Source: Plenodomus lindquistii
Lineage: Eukaryota; Ascomycota; Dothideomycetes; Pleosporales; Leptosphaeriaceae
Direction: 5' to 3'
Assembly: GCA_025504975.1 (NCBI GenBank)
Contig: JANUWI010000005.1
Location: 558,001-622,000 of the forward strand
DNA length: 64,000 nt
The notes beneath the pieces were generated by a model. That model was given only the letters and a program-made list of their open reading frames with translations. It was not told the DNA's origin and did not search any database. The translations under genes and the position numbers were made by a program. Position 1 is the first letter of the stretch. Each line of letters opens with the position of its first letter. Shown piece after piece: positions 34,330 through 44,895 of this stretch.

Positions 34330-35304
34330 GCGCAGGGAACGCGTGTAGTTGAGGTAGATGGCGAACTCGTTAGGAAAGCCACGGCAGAGGACCTCGGTAG
34401 GGGTAGTCATCTTCTTCTCCATGATGCGGTCGTATTTCTGCTTCTTGGTGGCCGCCTTAAGACCCTGCCACGGGAGGGAGCCACGGCAGAAGTAAAGCAT
34501 AACATATCCAAGAGACTCCATATCGTCGCGGCGGGATTGTTCTGGAAACGTCAGTCACTGTGCACGATGGCTGCGTCAACTCAACTTACCGACACCCAAG
34601 TGGGTGTTGATGCTGGCATAGCGGGCGGTACCAGTCAAGTTCTTGTTCTCTCTGTATGGAATGTGGAAGTGCGTCTTGGGATCGCGGTACTTCTTGGCCA
34701 GACCGAAATCGATGACGTTGACCTGGTTGCCGCGCTTGCCAATGCCCATGAGGAAGTTGTCGGGCTTGATGTCACGGTGGATGAAGGACTTGGCGTGGAT
34801 GTATTCGATGCGGGAGATGAGCTGGTCGGCGAGGAGCAAGACGGTCTTCAGAGAGAACTTGCGGTTGCAGAAGTTGAAGAGATCTTCGAGGGAGGGGCCG
34901 AGCAGGTCCAGGACCATGGCATTGTAGTCGCACTCGGTGCCGAACCAGCGGACGAAGGGGATACCGACGCCTCCGGCAAGCGACTTGTAGACGCGGGCCT
35001 CATACTCGAGCTGGGGGTGCTTGGCCTTGACGCTCTCGAGCTTGATGGCGATCTCCTCACCAGAGATGATGTTGGTACCTGGGCTGGTTAGCTGAGGTGC
35101 AGTGCAGGTGAAGCTGGCGGGCAGCAGCTGCTACGTGTACGCACCGAGGTAGATGTCACCGAAACTGCCGCTACCAATCTTGCGGCCGATTCTGTATTTG
35201 TTGCCGACGCGGAGATCCTAAGTGTTATCAGCCTCGTGCCCTGTGGTGATGCACCTGCCAAGGTGATGACGGCAGGCGGGGTTGCGGCGTACCATAGTCG
35301 TCAT
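33888..35304 (-). CDS. Casein kinase I (Hrr25/Cki1 type)
   Basis: 370 residues from five exons: 35293-35304, 35145-35217, 34590-35078, 34061-34541, 33888-33945. The first coding exon is only 12 nt (MTTM). The kinase domain is complete: IGSGSFGDIYLG glycine loop, the lysine in EEIAIKLESV, SFIHRDIKPDNFLMG catalytic loop, VIDFGLAKKY (DFG), and the CK1 signature SINTHLGVEQSRRDD in place of APE. A Gln/Gly/Thr-rich tail ends QLRSANKRGGDQYASGGY. The Ser/Thr kinase acts in ribosome assembly, DNA repair, endocytosis and meiosis in yeast Hrr25. The last intron (33946-34060) is the least certain junction; splicing there avoids an immediate stop. Confidence 0.93.
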
Positions 35305-37235
35305 GCTTGCAACTGGTTCAACCTGGTAGAGGCTGACCGTGGGTGCAGGTGGGTGTTGTGCGGGTAGTGGTGGAGGAGGAAGAAGGGTCGTGAGACTGGG
35401 GCCGTGGTGGTGATATGAGCTTCAGCCTGCTGCGGGTGGACCGGTCAGTATGAGGCTTTTGCCAATCAGGCGGTGAGTAAGCGGAGCGGGCAACCGAGCG
35501 CCGCTAGTGAGTGAGCGAGCGCAGGAGACAGCAAGGCAGGCGGAGGTGCGGAGGGGTGAGGGCAGCAAGAGTGGTGGAGTGGAGGTGCGATGAGTTGGGG
35601 CAGTGCGTGCAGCGTGGGTGACGGGCAACAGCTGCGGTCGGGAGCCAAGTGGTGTGTGCTGGGCTGAACTCACTGTAGTGGTAGGGCGTGAATGAGCCCA
35701 ACGGATAACGGCACCAAAGAGCTTTTGTGCAGATGGCGTGCGACGGCGGTGCCAAAGAGAGCACTGGGATGCAAAGAGGCAGCTGCACGCTTGAGAACCG
35801 CAAAAAGCCTCAACAAGAAAGCACGCAGCAAATGTGGTGCTGAAAGGGACGCGGATGGAGAGAGAGGCAGACGGGTGCAGGCGAGAAGCCACTGCCCTGT
35901 TGGCCCAAGTCACGTGGCGCGCTAGACTTCACCTCACTGCGGCGGTGTACTCCATCAAGCACCAGAGCCCTGATCGCCCGGACACGGCGCCATCCACTCA
36001 CGGCTCGAGCGCGCATTCACTATCCCGCACTGCAGCCAGCCTGCGCTCTATTGAGAGTCGAGACGCCTGGAGGTGTTTCAAGAGCATCTGCCGATGCTGC
36101 ATCATGCCGAGGCCACTCCAGAGCTGCCCCTTTATGCACACTATCTCGACCACATACTAATCGTGCTATATTTGACCCTAAATTGCTACCGACGCACGAC
36201 TTCGAGTGACATTACTGCTAGTCGGCTAGCAAGGTCCACCCAGCCATAATAAGTATTGGTAGTCTTCTGGAAGTTCCATGCTCGCTGCAGTCGGTTAGCC
36301 TGCTCAAGCAATGCAGAACCGGCCGCGACCGTTTATGACAGCTACAGCGACCACCACGATCACAAGCAGATATTTTGCAAGCCTTTATACATGACAGCTG
36401 CGGATCATAGTCGACTACGATCATGTGCAGGCCACGCTACTCAGCAAAGCAGTGTGGTGAGCAATCAACACATCTGCACATGGTGTATTTCCACATCCAA
36501 TAAACATGTCCAACTCTGAGAACAGGATCTTGCTTTCAGGTCATATTGTAGTGTGCGTCAATCTTCGATACAGGCTGAGTAAGCCCTGACGCATTCTTCT
36601 GCGCAACCCTGGATCCCGCATCCGGACCGGTGTAGTCATGACATGACCCCGGATACTGTGGTCTGCTCGTGCTAAGCGTACCGCTCCACAGCTTGTACAG
36701 TAGCTTTTCCCACTGTAGTTCTGGCAAGGCCTTTCCACAACATCAAGCATGTTGTTGATAGATGAAAGAATTTGCAAAGTGGCTTATGTGGTAGTGATTA
36801 TATGTTTCGAGCTGCGAATCATCTTGACAGTATTGTCTCATCCCGCCCTGATTTGCAAAGGTGGCAAGCTGGGTCCAGCCTTCTTTGGGTGCAGTCCTAC
36901 ATTTTGTTGCAACATCCACCTCCAAATCACATGTCAGGCCACCGCATCGTTAGCTGATGGGTCTTCTTCAAACCAAAATCTCCCCAAAGTTTGTCAGCAT
37001 GGAACCAACCTTCGTGAGCAGTGTGATAAAGCATTGAATAGGTCTGGTCGGTAGTATTTGGTACTACAATGAGCGTGGCACTGACAACAGAGGGGATTCG
37101 GGTTTGAAACGTGATTGCCAAAGGTCTATACAGCCATCCGCAGTACCCATCATCGTATTCACCGCAAGGCTATTGTACATTGCGTCTCATATCGCTAGTA
37201 TTCTCTCATGCTCGCTTGCCCTTCTGTTGGCGGAC
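35305..37235. other. Intergenic, casein kinase I promoter / ATP18 3' side
   Basis: 1.9 kb. The part next to the kinase (35305-36100) is GC-rich with pyrimidine runs on the leftward strand, probably leader and promoter. The remainder is AT-richer and featureless. Several frames up to 163 codons are low-complexity and unsupported. Confidence 0.45.
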
Positions 37236-37681
37236 CTAGTGGTTCGGTGCCTGGTTCTTGACGAGTGGGTTCCTTGGGTCGTTCTTGTACTCCTCGCCTG
37301 CTCTGTGTCAGCTTGCAATTTTGCGCCTCGACCGTTCGTCTGATGGAATAGCGGGCAAGGGATTCACAAACCTTGCGCCATTGCGTTCGCAGCAGAGTTC
37401 ACGCCGTAGAGGATGACAAGGCCTAAAGGTATCCGTCAATACTGCCCAACACACTTGGGGCTTCTTAGGATGTCCGGATGCCGTGAAATCCACCTCTTAA
37501 TGTCCAAATGACCCATATCATCCTATGCAGGGCTTCGCGACGTACCGGAAACGTAGAATGGCCACATGGGGCGGGCTGTAGAGAGCTTTGTTAGCAGTAT
37601 TCAATCGGCTGAGGCCGGGCATTAAGTGACTTGAGGCGACGTACCGATGGAGCCACCGAACTTCTTTCCGAGGAGAGACAT
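37236..37681 (-). CDS. ATP18: ATP synthase subunit J (Atp18)
   Basis: 60 residues from four small exons: 37645-37681, 37546-37575, 37372-37422, 37236-37300. The product reads MSLLGKKFGGSIA, RPMWPFYVSGLVILYGVNSA, ANAMAQAGEEYKND, ending LVKNQAPNH, matching the small i/j subunit of the mitochondrial F1Fo ATP synthase: one membrane helix in the Fo sector, needed for dimer stability. All introns are GT-AG; the last acceptor is the second of two close AGs, chosen because it gives QAGEEYKNDPRNP. It is divergent from SPC19 with 236 bases between start codons. Confidence 0.92.
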
Positions 37682-37917
37682 TTTGTAATTGAGATGGAGG
37701 GGCAATGGCTCGTGTTGCGATTGGGATGGGCGATAGGCGGTGATGGGTGGTTGAGCTCCGGTCGTTCGGCTTGCAGAACTTCGATATGCTTGGCGTCGGC
37801 AGCGGGAAAGACCGACCATGTAAACAGTGCCATTGACGATACAGCAGCCCCGCGCGTACCAACACTACGCCTGACACAAATTCACAGTCATCGGTCGCCA
37901 ACGTGATTCATAGAGTG
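37682..37917. promoter_or_regulatory. Short bidirectional promoter, ATP18 / SPC19
   Basis: 236 bases between two divergent ATGs, too short for separate promoters of the usual size here. No TATA box seen. Confidence 0.6.
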
Positions 37918-38498
37918 ATGGGGTCGCCGCTGGAAGGATGCGTGGGCTCCCTTCGCAACAGCATGCAACTGCTCGACTCGTCCATCACTATCTTGGACGA
38001 AGGCGTGAGCGATTTCCCTAGACTGGCCAAAGTGCTCCAGACGACACGAGTAGGGCTTCTATGTCTCAATTCCTTTGCAATTGTCTAATCTCACTGCAGC
38101 ACTTTGAACTCATCTCCGAATCCGATCTACAAACTGCTCAGTCCGCGCTTCTCTCGGAGATCCGACCAGAAGTCGACAACCTCCTCAAACGCGTGGAGAA
38201 CTACTTGGATAAGCTTGAGCGACGCGAGCAGTCATTGATCGCTAAATGCGACCTCAACGACGGCCGACTAGGACGCGACAGTACGGGTGCATCGGCGTCC
38301 AGGCCAAACAGTAGGAGCGCGCAGCGACCTGCTAGTGGAAAGAGCATGAGTGCGCAGCAACAGCTCAGGTTGAAGGCATTGCGGGCGAAGAAAGATCGGT
38401 TAAGCTATGCGGTGGAGACGCTGGAGATGCAGGCGAAGCAGAGGGAACGACAGCTGCGGATGTCCATGGCAGCGCCACAACAGTTTTATGACGATTAG
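37918..38498 (+). CDS. SPC19: DASH/Dam1 complex subunit Spc19
   Basis: 176 residues from two exons, 37918-38049 and 38100-38498. LEGCVGSLRNSMQLLDSSI at the start and FPRLAKVLQTTRHFELISESDL across the splice are the family signature. The middle (LLSEIRPEVDNLLKRVENYL, DKLERREQSLIAKCDLNDG) is a coiled coil. A Ser/Arg linker and a second short coiled coil end the protein. Spc19 belongs to the ten-subunit DASH ring that couples kinetochores to spindle microtubules. The start at 37918 gives the usual MxxSLEGC-like beginning; an in-frame ATA/ATG region five codons upstream is less likely. Confidence 0.92.
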
Positions 38499-38859
38499 GC
38501 ATGCCGTAACAAGTTGCTTTGGCCGAAAGAGGGTCGGATATGCATCCATGGCAGGCATCAGGCGCCATGGTGATTGACGAAGAGTCCTGGGCTAGGCGTT
38601 TTGTTGTTTCGATACCCCTGAGCGCGTGAATGCATATATGAATCTTTGCCACACTTGTTTCTCTATGAGCTTTACGCAGATCTTGCGTAAGCTTTCTTTA
38701 CTTATTGCAGCCTGCGTACTGAGATGCTCCATTGATGATTGACGCTGCACTAACGGCGGCGGGTGGGTTAGTGTGCCAAGCGCAGAACTTCGGCCTCCCA
38801 GAATCACCAACAGCTCCCGGCAGACCAGCCATTGCATCCCCCCCACCACGCCGTCCATC

Positions 38860-39621
38860 ATGAGCTCCCTTCGCATCGCCAGAGCCGCCCTCCGCGCGAG
38901 GCCCGCCGCCATCGCCCGCCCCTTCCAGCGCAGAGGATACGCCGAGGTCGCCTCGGATAAGATCAAGCTCACCCTGGCTCTTCCGCATCAGGTACGCACC
39001 ACCCAGCACTCGCGACATGATCTAGAAATCGCGGGCATAATCTGGCGGATGTCAGGAGAATTGCTGACAGAATGAATCACAGTCCATCTACAAGTCACAA
39101 GATGTGTACGTCCCCCGCTAGTCCGACCGATGCCGCAATAGCGACCGTGCAACTACTGATATGAGGCATCGTACAGTGTCCAGGTCAACCTTCCCGCGGA
39201 AACTGGCGACATGGGTGTCTTGGCAAACCACGTTGCGTCCATTGAGCAGCTGAAGCCCGGCCTTGTCGAGGTCATCGAGGAGCAGGGTGGCAGCAAGCAG
39301 TTCTTCCTGTCTGGCGGATTCGCCGTCGTGCAGCCCAACTCCGTCTTGAGCATCAACGCCGTTGAGGGATACCCAATTGAGGACTTCAGTGCTGAGGTAT
39401 GATTTCTCGCGACAAGCAGAATCAAATCAGTTGTGATTGACAGTGCGACAGGCCGTCAAGAACCAAATCGCCGAGGCACAGAAGATTGCCAGCGGAAGCG
39501 GAAGCGAGGCTGACATTGCTGAGGCCAAGATTGAGCTCGAGGCAGGTACCAAGGATTCGACCAAGGGAGAAAACACTAACTTTAATAGGTCCTCGAGAGC
39601 CTGCAAGCGTCCCTCAAGTGA
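38860..39621 (+). CDS. ATP16: ATP synthase F1 subunit delta (Atp16), with a GC-AG intron
   Basis: 165 residues from five exons: 38860-38991, 39083-39105, 39177-39396, 39452-39541, 39589-39621. The N-terminus (MSSLRIARAALRARPAAIAR) is a mitochondrial presequence. The body matches the delta/bacterial-epsilon beta sandwich: DKIKLTLALPHQ, VNLPAETGDMGVLANHVASI, GGSKQFFLSGGFAVVQPNS, then the helical hairpin ending AKIELEVLESLQASLK. It forms part of the rotating central stalk. Exon 2 is 23 nt. The last intron (39542-39588, 47 nt) begins GCAGGT, not GT; only this non-canonical GC donor keeps the conserved ELEVLESLQ in frame, whereas the GT four bases on would not. Confidence 0.93.
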
Positions 39622-39903
39622 TTGTGTAAATAGCGTTCCCGAGCATGTGCGGTATGTATAGTAGCAGGTGCGGAGCATACGTGCCTTCCGTGCACACCAA
39701 CTAGTAGATGAGCCAAACCAAACACTGCAATCCACTTGCCGTTCCACCTCGCCTCGCCTTTTCTCTCTTTCGCCATTGAGTGTACTCAAACGAATCAGTA
39801 GCCCCAGCCTCTCACTTTGATTTGACCTAATTATTCTTACTACGACTAAATACTTCCACTACACAGTCACAGTCACAGCAGTGAGTTCCTAGCGGCATCG
39901 CCC

Positions 39904-41988
39904 ATGCCACATGGCTCGGACCTACCCACATCAAGCTCCACATCCCCTACAGTTGATGCGGGATCTCGCGAGCAGCCTGCGCGGCCGTTGAGTAAATGCA
40001 CAAGACAAGGTCGGTACGAGATCGTCCGACCCCTAGTTGACGGTGATGGCGAACATAAGCAACCTCAGTCCTTGGGTAGACATACGAAATCAGCCCCCTT
40101 GGACGACCCAAACCGATCAGACGAAATTGGAACGTCTAGACCAGCACGCAAGGCACCTCTCTATCTTCAGGGAAAGAATCCCTATGGCAGAGTTCTGGTA
40201 GATGTCAAGCATCCATACCACAGGCCCGAGATTACGACAGGGCCGACACTCGGATCAGCCTCTCAGACTAGCACGAATGCTCCAGGTAAATCGCGTGAAA
40301 CTGGCAACGTTCACACTGGGGCACGACCGCCACCGATTGAACTGGAGCCAGGACGAACAAGCACCACTTCAAATCCGCCGCCACCACCGTTGCCACCCAG
40401 ACAGATACGGAAGCAAGTCTCTGTACAAGCTGTGAAGAACTTCTTCGAGACAAAAGCCGCTCAGAACCGATCGGAACCACCTCTTCCGCCAGCGTCAGCA
40501 ACTATTGCAGCTGCAGGCGTAACAGTAAAGAACCCACGTTCATTAGTAAGCTTACAGCACCAGTCTGCGCGGGCGCCCAATCCAGCCAAGACGGCGAAGA
40601 GCATTACCCTTACTGCTCCTCCGAATTCTGCACCTCCATCACTAGAGCCATATCACGTTACTGAAGCCACGACAACATCCATCATTGATCATTCACATCG
40701 ACCAGCATCGCGCGGAAGCTCAGAGGAGACTGTCAGACGAAATCGTCCTCCCAGTTCCCCACTCCCTAAAGATGCAGAAGCATCCGAGGATTCTAGGAAG
40801 CTGGAAGCCGCTCACGAGCCCCATAATGCGGGGATCACTCACGCCAGCTCTCAAACCATTGGGGAGAGCGATACCTCTGTTTCATACAGTGGTTTCATGG
40901 CAGACTTCGATCGAAACAACGATCAAGCTGTGCGCATTGGCAGGCGCAGCTCGTTCAAATCATCATCAATAAATATCGACACATCTCAGTCTCGTGTGAG
41001 CAAGTCCAATAACGTGCGTCTTAAAGTTGAAGCTATTGCCGCGAGGGGGCTCAGTCATGATGGGTTAGGCTCCTTGTACAGCCTGTCACAACAGAGTACT
41101 ACATCCCATCCAGTAACAATTGCTGATGTCGGTGTACAAGATGACTACCATAGTTTCGAGGTGCCCGAACACGTCGATTGGCGCGAAGCATATGGTCGAC
41201 GCAGAATGCAAGATTTTGGGTTCTCTGGTGCGTGTGTAAAACCGCGTATTACCTACAGACGTTACAAGCCATTGCAAGATGCAGCCGAGTCTACAACACC
41301 TCTCAAACCACAACATAATCACTTTCGCCGTCGCCGCCGCAAAGACCCGGCGACTGAATCGTTCGCTTCTGTGTCGTCGTCTTCAAGATCGTCTAAAGGC
41401 TTTGGTGCCCGAACTCCTCAGCATCGCAAAAGCCATTCCGAGTGCATACCGGCCGACAAATGCGGAGACACATTTGCCAAGGACTTGGGGGTACTCATCG
41501 ATTCTATACTCGAGGAACATTCAAGCACGTTACAAGGTGTCATCAATAACATCAGGCGCAGCCAGCCCAACCTTGCACACCTTCGAAGGATGTCTCAGGA
41601 CCTAGTACAACGAAGCCAAACGACTGATGTATATACAAATCCTCACCACACAATTTGTCTGATGCAGTGTAATCAAAAGTTGGCGTGTCAGCTTGTCAAC
41701 CAACAAACCTGCCAAAGGCATTGCGAGCCTCAAGTTTGTCAATGGACGCCGTCAATACCATACGTACCACCAAAAGTGACCCAAAAGCTGAATGTTGGAT
41801 CACCTGGCCAGACCCTACCCAATGTGAACGATGGAGATTCCACTCTTCGCGAGACGATCAAATCAGTGCCTGAGTTGGTCAGTCTGATCAACTCTGCTGC
41901 GGACGATTTAGGTCTTGATCTGGATCGGAGGCCGACTGCGAAGGATGATGAACTATTTCAGGCGGCGCCCGTCGAGACGACACCCTGA
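39904..41988 (+). CDS. Large Ser/Pro-rich protein of unknown function
   Basis: 694 residues in one open frame. I do not recognise the family. The first 400 residues are Ser/Thr/Pro-rich and probably disordered, with poly-Pro runs (PPPPPLPPRQI) that could bind SH3 or WW domains. More ordered-looking blocks occur at VPEHVDWREAYGRRRMQDFG, KDLGVLIDSILEEHSSTLQG and LRETIKSVPELVSLINSAADD. A Cys-rich stretch near residue 580-615 contains six Cys in about 35 residues (CNQKLACQLVNQ, then QTCQRHCEPQVC). GTATAT at 41629 resembles a donor, so part of this Cys-rich stretch could be an unspliced intron. The start at 39904 has a good context (GCCCATGC). Confidence 0.7.
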   Translation: MPHGSDLPTSSSTSPTVDAGSREQPARPLSKCTRQGRYEIVRPLVDGDGEHKQPQSLGRHTKSAPLDDPNRSDEIGTSRPARKAPLYLQGKNPYGRVLVDVKHPYHRPEITTGPTLGSASQTSTNAPGKSRETGNVHTGARPPPIELEPGRTSTTSNPPPPPLPPRQIRKQVSVQAVKNFFETKAAQNRSEPPLPPASATIAAAGVTVKNPRSLVSLQHQSARAPNPAKTAKSITLTAPPNSAPPSLEPYHVTEATTTSIIDHSHRPASRGSSEETVRRNRPPSSPLPKDAEASEDSRKLEAAHEPHNAGITHASSQTIGESDTSVSYSGFMADFDRNNDQAVRIGRRSSFKSSSINIDTSQSRVSKSNNVRLKVEAIAARGLSHDGLGSLYSLSQQSTTSHPVTIADVGVQDDYHSFEVPEHVDWREAYGRRRMQDFGFSGACVKPRITYRRYKPLQDAAESTTPLKPQHNHFRRRRRKDPATESFASVSSSSRSSKGFGARTPQHRKSHSECIPADKCGDTFAKDLGVLIDSILEEHSSTLQGVINNIRRSQPNLAHLRRMSQDLVQRSQTTDVYTNPHHTICLMQCNQKLACQLVNQQTCQRHCEPQVCQWTPSIPYVPPKVTQKLNVGSPGQTLPNVNDGDSTLRETIKSVPELVSLINSAADDLGLDLDRRPTAKDDELFQAAPVETTP

Positions 41989-42490
41989 GCTTCCACGGCG
42001 TTACACCTTGCCTGCTCTTGAGGGAACGTTACCGAAGGGCCTTGCGAAGAGTAATGATCTTTAGGCGATTCTTAATTACAATAAACCCGTAAGCATCTGA
42101 CTGAGCTAGCAGAAGCACACACCCAGCCGATGAATGAAATGGATGCGATTGCCAGAGATTTTAGTTTTCAACTCCAGTATCGATGGTCGCCCCCCAAGAT
42201 TACTGTGAGGAACGGGTGACGATCCCGTTGGCGACAGCGTCGAGCAGCAGAAGTGAGGGCCAAAGGAATACGACCTGCACACTCAAGACAAGGACAAGAT
42301 GAGCCAAACGTAAGAGCAGCGAAGCCAAACCCTACTGCAAGAAAGAACGAGAGAATCTAGCAGACGAACTCGCAAACTTAGTTCGCAAGTCAAAGAAGCC
42401 GGCACACCCGCAACTCGCGTTCCCGACGCCCCGATGACGATGAGTCGGAGGAGATAGCTCGCTTGGGGCGCAAAGATGGCCGGGTTTCTG

Positions 42491-42525
42491 AGGGAGGGAG
42501 GGAGGGAGGGAGGGAGGGAGGGAGA
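42491..42525 (+). repeat. (AGGG)n tandem repeat
   Basis: About eight GGGA units. Four or more GGG runs spaced by one base satisfy the pattern of a G-quadruplex. Confidence 0.9.
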
Positions 42526-42656
42526 GGGTGGGGATAGTCGGATTCTGGAGCGGTACAGCGTGTAGGATAGGGGGGCTGGAGCGGATACAGGACAGCGGGG
42601 AGGACCAGGAGAAGCCAAGACAGGTCATCCGCTGCAAAGAGTGACTTCGAAGAGGA

Positions 42657-42670
42657 GGGGGGGGGGGGGG
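42657..42670 (+). repeat. G14 homopolymer
   Basis: Fourteen consecutive G in the convergent region before xylulokinase. Confidence 0.9.
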
Positions 42671-42969
42671 AGGATTGGGAGTGGAGAAAGATGTTGCGGA
42701 GGTGATGTGCGCTGTGGCTCAGTAGACTCGTATTACCTGCTTACTACCCTTTCTTCCAAGCTGCCTCATGCCTTGCATCAACTTCCCATTGTCACCATGA
42801 ATGTGCATGTGAGGTGAGGTAAGAAACTTGGTATCAAACTTCGCCTGGACGTCAAGCTCTATTCAAGTGTGGCAACATTCCTTCCAAGACTTCACAACAA
42901 TTAGACCAATTACAGACGAAAAGTTCTCAACTCGTTCAACACCCAACATTACCCCTCTCTACATCCAGT

Positions 42970-44895
42970 CTATCTCTTCCCATCCAGCCCCTGCAACCCC
43001 ACCGCCTCCTCCGCACCCCCCTCCCCCTTGTTCCCAACCACAAACTTCTCCGCCTCCTCCAACCCCTTGACCGCCTCCCCATACCCCTCCCAAACCCCCT
43101 TTCTATACCCCTCACAAATCTTCTTAACGAACCCCTCCTCGTTCCACCTCTGTTCCAAAAAGTCCTCAAACTTTTCCTTGCGCTGTCTCTGCACACCCCA
43201 TGCAGCTTTGTACGCTGCACCCAGTGCACATGCATTTCCTCCAATCTCGAGCTTGTAGACTCCGTCGGATCCGCCGAGGACTTGGCCTGCTAGGTCTGCA
43301 ATGGCGGGGTTGACGGCGCCGCCGCCGACGAGGTAGATGCGTCGGGGTTGGGCGGGGAGGCTGCCTTGAGGGGAGACGAGTGATTGAGAGCGGAGGCGGA
43401 GGGAGAGAAATTGCGATTCTAGGATTGCGCGGGCGTCGTGTTCGGGCGTGGACCACTGGGTTGAAGTTGAGGAGGAAGAGGAAGAGGGGATGGGAGTCAA
43501 AGTGTTGTTTTGCCAGAGGAAACGCCACGTGCCTGCTTTGACGTTAGGCACGATTTCCGGACGAGGGAAGAAGAGGCCGATGCGCATTGGATCTGTGGGA
43601 GTGCTTTGGCCGAGGGCAGGGGTGGACAGCGCGGTGGTGTTGAAGGCTTCCCAGGATGTTGGGGAGGCGGATGTAGAGGATTTGTTGATGGCGTCGCGGA
43701 TGTGTTCGCGTGCTAGACCGCCGTTCTTGTAGCATAGCATGAACATGTATAGACCTGCTGTGGTAGGGTGGTTCATGAAATGGTATGCGGGATGTGGTTT
43801 ATACTGCGGTGTGGACATGAGGAAGGTGGTTGATGTTCCTAGAGAAACGATTGCGTCGGAGGCTCGAAGCGGGAGGGCGAGAATGGTGGACGGGTTGTCT
43901 CCTGTAAAGGCGATGATCTGGGTAGAGGATGGGAAGCCGTATCGTTTGCTGAAGTAAGGTGAAATGGTACCGAAGCTTGCTCCACCGTCTTCCGGCACGT
44001 CGCCGAGCTTTGACTTGAGGTCTGCGACGCCGTCCTTACTACCTGCAGCCAACGCGAGGAGATCTTCTTGCCAGCGGCCATTCTTGATGTCCCATAGATT
44101 GGCACCGCATATATCGCTAATGTCCATGGGCGCTACCTTGCCCAGGAAGATTGATGCAATAAACGAGGAGACCAGGGAGATCCGCGCCGTAGCCTTGTAA
44201 GCATTGGGGTACTTCTGTTGGAACCTCTGAATCTGCGGCCCACTGAAGCGCTGTCACGGTTGTCAGCACATGCACCTGGTAAGCAATAATGTTCAACATA
44301 CGTGATGAGCACTGCTCCCCGTCGCAGCGGCCAACTCCTCGGGCCCACCAAGCTGCGCATCAAAACCCTCACACTGCTTCTGTGTACTCGCATCCTGCCA
44401 GTTCGGACTGAACGGATGACTGAAGGCGCTCTTCCCTGTCTTGCCATGTAATTGCTCCAACAACGTCTTGCCCGCATCCAACCCCCCAAGTAACTCTTCC
44501 GCATCCCGACTCCAAAACACAGTCCCATGCTGCATGCCCGCCCCCGAAAGTCCCTGAACTTTTGAGAAATCTGCACCTTGCTCTTTCAGCCGCGACAGCA
44601 CAAGATCAATCGCTTCGAGGAACAATGCGACAGGCGCAAAGACCTCACCCTCAGCAGGGTTGGTGAGAACACCCTTTTCAATGCCATAGTGTGAAAGATC
44701 GGCATCAAAATCGACTTTGGCTTCGTGAATAAGTTTGAGGTCAGAACCGACAATAATTCCTACAACGCAGCACGCACGTTAGCTGTCGCTGCTAGAGATG
44801 GTGGGGTAAGGGGACAGTGATGGCGGATGGCGGGGTAGAACTGTACCTTTGAGCTGCTGCGTGCTCAGATCGAAGCCCAGGAATTGGTCAGCCAT
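42970..44895 (-). CDS. XKS1: D-xylulose kinase
   Basis: 595 residues from three exons: 44847-44895, 44302-44759, 42970-44250. FGGY-kinase features are in order: MADQFLGFDLSTQQLKGIIV (first phosphate loop), GLSGAGMQHGTVFW (xylulokinase-specific QHG substrate motif), MDISDICGANLWDIKNGRW, the ATP-binding TGDNPSTILALPL and SLGTSTTFLMS, and the C-terminal YLVGGGAVNPAIADLAGQVLGG adenosine motif. It phosphorylates D-xylulose with ATP, feeding xylose and arabinose catabolism into the pentose phosphate pathway in the cytosol. A Ser/Thr-rich loop (about residues 440-455) and a Glu/Gly-rich tail are expansions. Length fits fungal enzymes. Confidence 0.94.

Larger units (their letters stand above)
41989..42969. 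other. Convergent 3' region with GGGA repeat and G run
   Basis: 1 kb between stops of the 694-residue gene and xylulokinase. Holds a possible polyadenylation signal (AATAAA near 42079), a (GGGA)n run at 42491-42525 and a 14-base G run at 42657-42670. Confidence 0.5.

Noticed and set aside
34048..35091. 347-codon open frame antisense to casein kinase I
   Set aside because: It mirrors the kinase exons and runs across an intron; its composition follows the codon bias of the real gene. No independent features.
35422..35913. 163-codon leftward frame upstream of casein kinase I
   Set aside because: Pyrimidine-rich leader composition, no family features.
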